DNA from: Euperipatoides rowelli
Lineage: Eukaryota > Onychophora > Udeonychophora > Euonychophora > Peripatopsidae
Assembly: GCA_003024985.2 (NCBI GenBank)
Contig: PXIH01S0003997.1
Length of the DNA: 11,333 bases
Direction: 5' to 3' (one strand)
Shown piece by piece: positions 7,929 to 11,333 of this stretch. The notes beneath the pieces were generated by a model. The model searched no databases, was not told the origin of the DNA, and saw only the letters and a program-made list of their open reading frames with translations. Each line of letters opens with the position of its first letter. The first letter of the stretch is position 1. A program made the translations under genes and the position numbers.

Positions 7929-8035
7929 GACAAGAAGTCAACAAAACGTCCAGTCAACTAAAAAAAAAAAAACCAGCAAATCTCTCCAAAATCTGCTGAA
8001 GTGGGCGGTAAACGAAAAAAGGTTGAAGACCCCTG
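7929..8035. mobile_element. hAT element (MITE), 3' half, repeated by contig overlap
   Basis: Same sequence as 6653-6759, with the same terminal ggttgaagacccctg, the same target duplication gtctaaag (8036-8043) and the same flank. It is therefore the same insertion shown a second time. Confidence 0.9.
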
Positions 8036-8136
8036 GTCTAAAGTATTGGTCAAGTCGATTTTGATCAGTAATATTAACCAAATAGCAAGCAATATTACAA
8101 TAATCAACCTTAGGCTGCAGAAAACCCTTATATGTG
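7929..8136 (+). repeat. 208-bp contig-end overlap, copy 2
   Basis: Identical to 6653-6860; contig E then runs on into upstream LINE sequence. Confidence 0.9.
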
Positions 8137-8390
8137 ACAACAAAAACATCAATATTAAACCATGAAAACAAATCATATATATCTTTCTATAAAGTTTGGA
8201 GATCATAGTATCAAGATGGTCTTTACAAGTTAACCCTTCATTCATGACTACACCCAGAATTAACTTGGGACAGCATCACATCACCTACCCTAATTTCATC
8301 AACAGTAATCTTTTTTCCTAATATCATTAGTTTTCATTTGTCACTATTCGAAATCAATCCATTCTCTTCCATCCACATTTCTAGCATTTT
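8036..8390 (-). pseudogene. Decayed LINE reverse transcriptase, C-terminal part
   Basis: On the minus strand from about 8387 the frame gives MEENGLISNSDK, then a stop, then KLMILGKKITVDEIRVGD. This is the W-x-x-x-NGL-x-x-N-x-xKTK-x-M-x-x-G region that follows the reverse transcriptase palm. A second frame from 8245 gives MNEGLTCKDHLDTMISKLYR, the usual LGV-x-x-D-x-x-LxWxxHI-x-x-x-x-x-K-x-x-R segment. A third, from 8171, gives YKGFLQPKVDYCNIACY. The three pieces follow in the correct order for a non-LTR retrotransposon ORF2 (CR1/L2/Jockey type), with frameshifts and a stop between them. The catalytic YADD-type motif should lie further upstream (higher coordinates), where I see nothing readable. 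This is an inactive relic and the same copy as the one in contig C. Confidence 0.8.
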
Positions 8391-8913
8391 TATTTTAGCT
8401 TACTGCAATATATTTTTAATCTACAAATTTATGAATATGAAATCTTAGCATGAAGAAGATCTTCAAAACATTTAGTTATTATTTTTCCAATTAATTTATG
8501 GCAATTTTAATGGCATTTTATTTCTTTTTATTTCTTTCCAGAAATTACTGTAAAAACATTGTAAATGTCAGTTTAAATCATAATATAATGAAGAAGTCAA
8601 TTATTTAAAAATATATATACGAAAAAAAAGATTAAACTGCTTATTTTACTTTTTGATTGGTCGGCTGATTTTATGATGCTTTTAATCCAATTTAGCATTT
8701 AAAATAAAATTTAATGAGATTCAAAAACACAGTTCATTTGGAAAAAAGAGAAGTAATTTAATTTTATTGGTTGTGAATTGAGAAAAGAAAGAAAAAATTA
8801 AGATCAGAATATTTTATAAAATATATCTGATGTTTTAAAAACTAATAACTTTGAATCAAAAATTGACTAAGTATGTTGTCCCATGGGACTCGGAATAGGC
8901 GCGGTAATTCGTC
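8391..8913. other. AT-rich non-coding DNA
   Basis: This is where the upstream part of the LINE would be expected, but no coding signal can be read. There is no RNA gene and no repeat. Confidence 0.5.
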
Positions 8914-8975
8914 TTTCTTTCTTTATTTATTTATTTATTTATTTAAACTTCCTGTCACCAACAACTGTTCGAACC
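8914..8975 (-). repeat. (TTTC)2(TTTA)6 microsatellite, possible retroposon tail
   Basis: Two TTTC units (8914-8921) are followed by six TTTA units (8922-8945). Read on the minus strand this is an (AAAT)n-like run preceded by aggaagttt and, further upstream, ggttcgaac (complement of 8967-8975), which resembles a tRNA-type B box. A SINE or LINE with an AAATA-type tail would look like this, but no A box or body was recognised. Confidence 0.45.
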
Positions 8976-9547
8976 TTTTACTGTTAGTTGGCAATATACA
9001 TTAAGTTGTTAAAATCACAGTCAATTAATCTTTCAGATGAATACTTCATTTTAAACAAAAAACAATAGAAATATTAAATATTAATAAGACAAATTACAAA
9101 ACATGTAAGATTTAAGTTCTACCACAAATTATCATTTTATATTAATTCAACAATATAAAGAATATAAAAAATATTGTATATTAAAATTAAAACTAATTAA
9201 AGTGAACCTTCAATACAAAGAGCTATTCCTGAAATTCAACAAGTACAATATTCAGAAGAAAAAAAATCAAAAACAACAGAGTTAATTTAATGGTTAAAAA
9301 TCAACCAAACAAAGGAGTAAAATCACTTTCAAAGTATAATGTTCTAGAAATTTATATAGTTTCAATGTCAACTTAACAAAGTTCTGAAATACTACAATGA
9401 TCAAATACCTTTGTTTCATTTAGTGAGAGAATTAATCATACAGAAGATTAAAATATATTCACTGTTATCTTGCGTTGCTCTACATAATCAGTATAAGATT
9501 GATATGGAGAAATATGGCATCTATTGAGATATCTGGAGTGGTCCTGT
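8976..9547. other. AT-rich non-coding DNA
   Basis: No open frame, RNA gene or repeat is recognised here. Confidence 0.5.
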
Positions 9548-9570
9548 CAGGGGCGTAAATAGTGCCCCCG
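9548..9570 (+). mobile_element. GC-rich hAT-like transposon terminus (left end)
   Basis: The last 23 bases of contig E begin CAGGGGCGTAAATAGTGCC and are the exact complement of 6885-6907. Contig E thus breaks as it enters a copy of the element that contig D leaves. The 8 bases before this end (ggtcctgt) differ from the 8 after the other end (aacccacg), so the two ends probably belong to different insertions. Confidence 0.7.
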
Positions 9571-9571
9571 N
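9571..9571. other. Assembly junction E/F (single N)
   Basis: The left side is a transposon end and the right side is kinase coding sequence. A GTG-initiated open frame across this N is not real. Confidence 0.85.
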
Positions 9572-9801
9572 GTTATTTAGAAGAGTTTCAAAACCAAGTG
9601 GATTATATATTAGACTTTGAAAAAGAAGAAAAACAACTTCTTGAAGAATACAAAATATTTAATTTAGTATATCTATATTTTGCAATATGTTTCAGTTTCA
9701 CAAGGGTTGATGTAACTACTACTAAGGTAAATATGGATTGGCTTGGCATTAATGAGAATTTGATTAATCAATATTCACTTAAACGGGCAGAATGGCTTTA
9801 A
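9572..9801 (+). CDS. Choline/ethanolamine kinase family protein, C-terminal exon
   Basis: The frame enters from the contig edge, with 75 full codons from 9574 to the TAA at 9799-9801. It begins YLEEFQN, followed by an acidic stretch with EKEEKQLLEEYK. This aligns with the late segment of choline kinases, where a SYLxxFQN block is followed by a TEEKxxxxEE helix. The rest (hydrophobic LVYLYFAICFSF, then residues ending LINQYSLKR and AEWL) matches the spacing of the final helices, which in the family read hydrophobic ALASHFxWGLW and then a YAxxRFxxYFxxK end. Conserved tryptophans and the YAxxRF words are replaced, so the C-terminus is strongly diverged. Strand and order agree with the N-terminal part at 7581-7927, and the two are probably one gene. 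The middle, with the catalytic HND and DFE motifs, is missing from the window. Family assignment rests mainly on the first 30 residues. Confidence 0.65.
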
Positions 9802-9807
9802 AATAAA
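9802..9807 (+). promoter_or_regulatory. Candidate polyadenylation signal
   Basis: A canonical AATAAA hexamer lies directly after the kinase stop codon. Such hexamers are frequent by chance in AT-rich DNA and this one would leave a very short 3' untranslated region, so it is only a candidate. Confidence 0.35.
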
Positions 9808-9809
9808 TA

Positions 9810-10600
9810 GGCTATGTCTCACTAAAATTTAAAATAATTTTTATTAATTTTTAAATTTAAAATTTAATAGATGTCAATTAGAGAAAACTCTTTAGTAGGT
9901 AGGAAATACATTTTTATCATTCAAATGAAACCACAATTACAAATAAAATATGCAACAACAACAGACCATTGTCTAGAAACTTTGTCCCTGTCCAAAATAC
10001 AAATATATAGTTAATCAAAATGTACCTACATTTTATCACAGAACTAATTCCTGTTCTCTGATTGGTCAATTTGTTAAGCCAACATACATGCTTCTAAGGA
10101 TGTAGTGATTTGTCCTTGTATGGTCTGCTAATAACTTTTCAATTATTGTTTAGGATATAATATCATTATTTAAATGAGTTGTTGGAATTTGTTCTAATTC
10201 AAAAGAGTTAGAAAGTGATTTCATCATCATAGAATTAACATCTTTGGACATAAAGAGTCTTAGGTCAGCTAATAATTTCTTATATTAGTTCTGAGTAAAA
10301 TATATTAGTTACTACTTAGAAATAATATTCCTTATTTTTAGGCTACCTCTAAATTTTAGACTGGATATCTATGGAAATATATAAACTTTTAGACCAAATC
10401 TAAATTCCTGAATTCCTTTGCATTTGATGTGGATAAATTATCATGATGTAATAATATCCTTGTGTATTAAGACGTAAAGTGCAAAATTTACATATGATGT
10501 GATATTCTATTATTATTTTGGGTATCTATGGATGTGGCATTACTGTTAGCCTACTGTTGGTTTATTTATTGCTGATTTGGACCTTTGTATTATCATAGAA
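9810..10600. other. AT-rich non-coding DNA
   Basis: Downstream flank of the kinase exon. No open frame, RNA gene or repeat is recognised. Confidence 0.55.
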
Positions 10601-10605
10601 TCCAG

Positions 10606-10641
10606 AATTTGCATGTCATGACAGCCCATGACATGCAAATT
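10606..10641. repeat. Perfect 15-bp inverted repeat holding two octamer motifs
   Basis: aatttgcatgtcatg (10606-10620) and catgacatgcaaatt (10627-10641) are exact complements around the 6-base spacer acagcc. Each arm contains the octamer ATGCAAAT or its complement (10607-10614 and 10633-10640), the classical POU-domain transcription factor site. A stem this long without mismatch is unusual here. It could be a hairpin, a paired factor site, or simply a small palindrome. Confidence 0.7.
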
Positions 10642-10884
10642 TCAGAGCCATTCATTCGTTGTGTGAATTAGCCAATTAACAATAGCACTAACTAGTGGGG
10701 TTAATCTAATCTATGATCTGTAAAGTTCCGTCAATTTTGAAATATAGAGAGCAGCCCTTATCAGTGTGGTAATCATTTAAATAACTGCTGATGGTTCTCT
10801 TTTCTTTGTTCAAGTGATATATTGAAATTGGTTAGCTAGTTTGGTTGTCTGAACTTGACATCTTAAATAAAATTTTGTCATAGG
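10642..10884. other. Non-coding spacer
   Basis: Nothing is recognised between the inverted repeat and the minisatellite. Confidence 0.5.
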
Positions 10885-11155
10885 TCCTCATGCTTCTAGT
10901 TTCGACCCTTGCAGCAGTGGTAAGCCATATGCCCTCATGCTTCTAGTTAAGGCCCAAATGTCTCTCATTATGACACTCTTGCCTCTATTTATGGCCCTCA
11001 AGCCTCTGTTTTTGGTTCTCAAGTCTCTGGTTATGGTTCTCAAGCCTCTAGTTGCAGTCCTATGTCCCTAGTTATGGCCCTTGCTGCAGTGGCAAGCCAT
11101 GGACCCTCACACCTATAGTTATAGTCCTCATGCCTCTAGCTATGGCCCTCATGGC
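10885..11155. repeat. 21-bp minisatellite with a higher-order unit
   Basis: About a dozen diverged copies of a unit close to cctcatgcctctagttatgg follow one another at roughly 21-base spacing. A longer word, ccttgcagcagtggtaagcc near 10908 with its counterpart ccttgctgcagtggcaagcc near 11080, interrupts the array twice about 170 bases apart, which indicates duplication of a whole block. Because 21 is a multiple of three the array stays partly open (a frame reads P-H-A-S-S-Y-G-like heptads), but stop codons occur and no start or splice context supports a protein. Confidence 0.75.
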
Positions 11156-11324
11156 ACTATCTATCTTACCAACTGATTTTGATTCCCTCATCAAAAGAAA
11201 ACGAGGAGAACTATCTGCAATTAAAAGTTATTTGGTAGATTATCTAAAAGGTTCTTATATCTCATCTCAATTTATGTTTGCTGCTAGGACTGTGAATTTA
11301 ATTATATTAACTTTATACATTTAA
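11150..11324 (+). other. Unclassified open stretch after the minisatellite
   Basis: A frame that begins within the minisatellite stays open to a TAA at about 11322-11324. Past the repeat it reads LPTDFDSLIKRKRGELSAIK and continues for about 30 residues. The LIKRKRG words and the following helix-like stretch faintly recall the N-terminal region of BEL/Pao-type retrotransposon gag proteins, but the similarity is short and the last 20 residues are AT-driven Ile/Leu. This may be a fragment of a mobile element or an exon, but it is not established as either. Confidence 0.25.
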
Positions 11325-11333
11325 AATATAAAT

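Noticed and set aside
7928-7961. Extension of the kinase frame past its last family residue
   Set aside because: These codons lie after the N and belong to the hAT element overlap, not to the protein.
7929-8136. A second, independent hAT insertion or segmental duplication
   Set aside because: Flank, target duplication and A-tract length are identical to 6653-6860 and both copies stop exactly at Ns, so it is the same locus shown twice.
9664-9710. Short intron inside the C-terminal kinase exon (gtatat ... atgtttcag)
   Set aside because: Splice-like words exist, but the gap would be only about 40 bases, and reading straight through keeps the expected length and hydrophobic pattern of the family's last helices.
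1-11333. CRISPR array, prokaryotic operon, tRNA or rRNA genes
   Set aside because: The repeats present are tandem without regular unique spacers, no ribosome-binding-site-led gene clusters exist, and no cloverleaf or rRNA core sequence was found by eye.

Overview
The window looks like eukaryotic nuclear DNA, most plausibly from an arthropod (an insect is a guess). It is strongly AT-rich. It has no bacterial operon structure, long stretches without open frames, relics of a LINE and of hAT transposons, satellite-like arrays, and exon-like pieces of one choline/ethanolamine kinase family gene. The genus cannot be told from the sequence.

The window is not one continuous piece of chromosome. Single N bases at 3366, 5181, 6861, 7928 and 9571 divide it into six contigs: A 1-3365, B 3367-5180, C 5182-6860, D 6862-7927, E 7929-9570, F 9572-11333. 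The last 74 bases of A are identical to the first 74 of C. The last 208 bases of C are identical to the first 208 of E. A, C and E therefore form one overlapping chain, and B and D have been inserted at its joins. Distances and gene order across any N should not be trusted.

Contig A is AT-rich non-coding DNA with a small inverted-repeat element (681-793), a GC-richer patch (about 1500-1655) and a diverged tandem array of roughly 80-100 bp units at its end (2820-3365). Contig B has a tandem duplication (3632-3820), a possible retroelement tail near 4200 and a broken hAT transposase C-terminus (4755-4962). Contig C has two GC-rich blocks and then, on the minus strand, the 3' part of a decayed non-LTR retrotransposon. 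This is split by a 265-bp non-autonomous hAT element with a perfect 8-bp target duplication (gtctaaag). Contig E repeats half of that hAT element and carries the upstream part of the same LINE, confirming that C joins E. Contig D starts in a GC-rich hAT terminus and ends in the N-terminal 115 codons of a choline/ethanolamine kinase-like gene. Contig F starts inside a C-terminal exon of the same family, followed by a stop and a polyadenylation signal, then a 30-bp stem with inverted octamer motifs and a 21-bp minisatellite.

The kinase pieces on D and F share strand and order and could be the two ends of one gene. The catalytic centre between them is absent, and the glycine-rich nucleotide loop is altered. 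No new biological system is supported. The most useful observations are the interleaved contig order, the nested LINE/hAT insertion and the unusual kinase.
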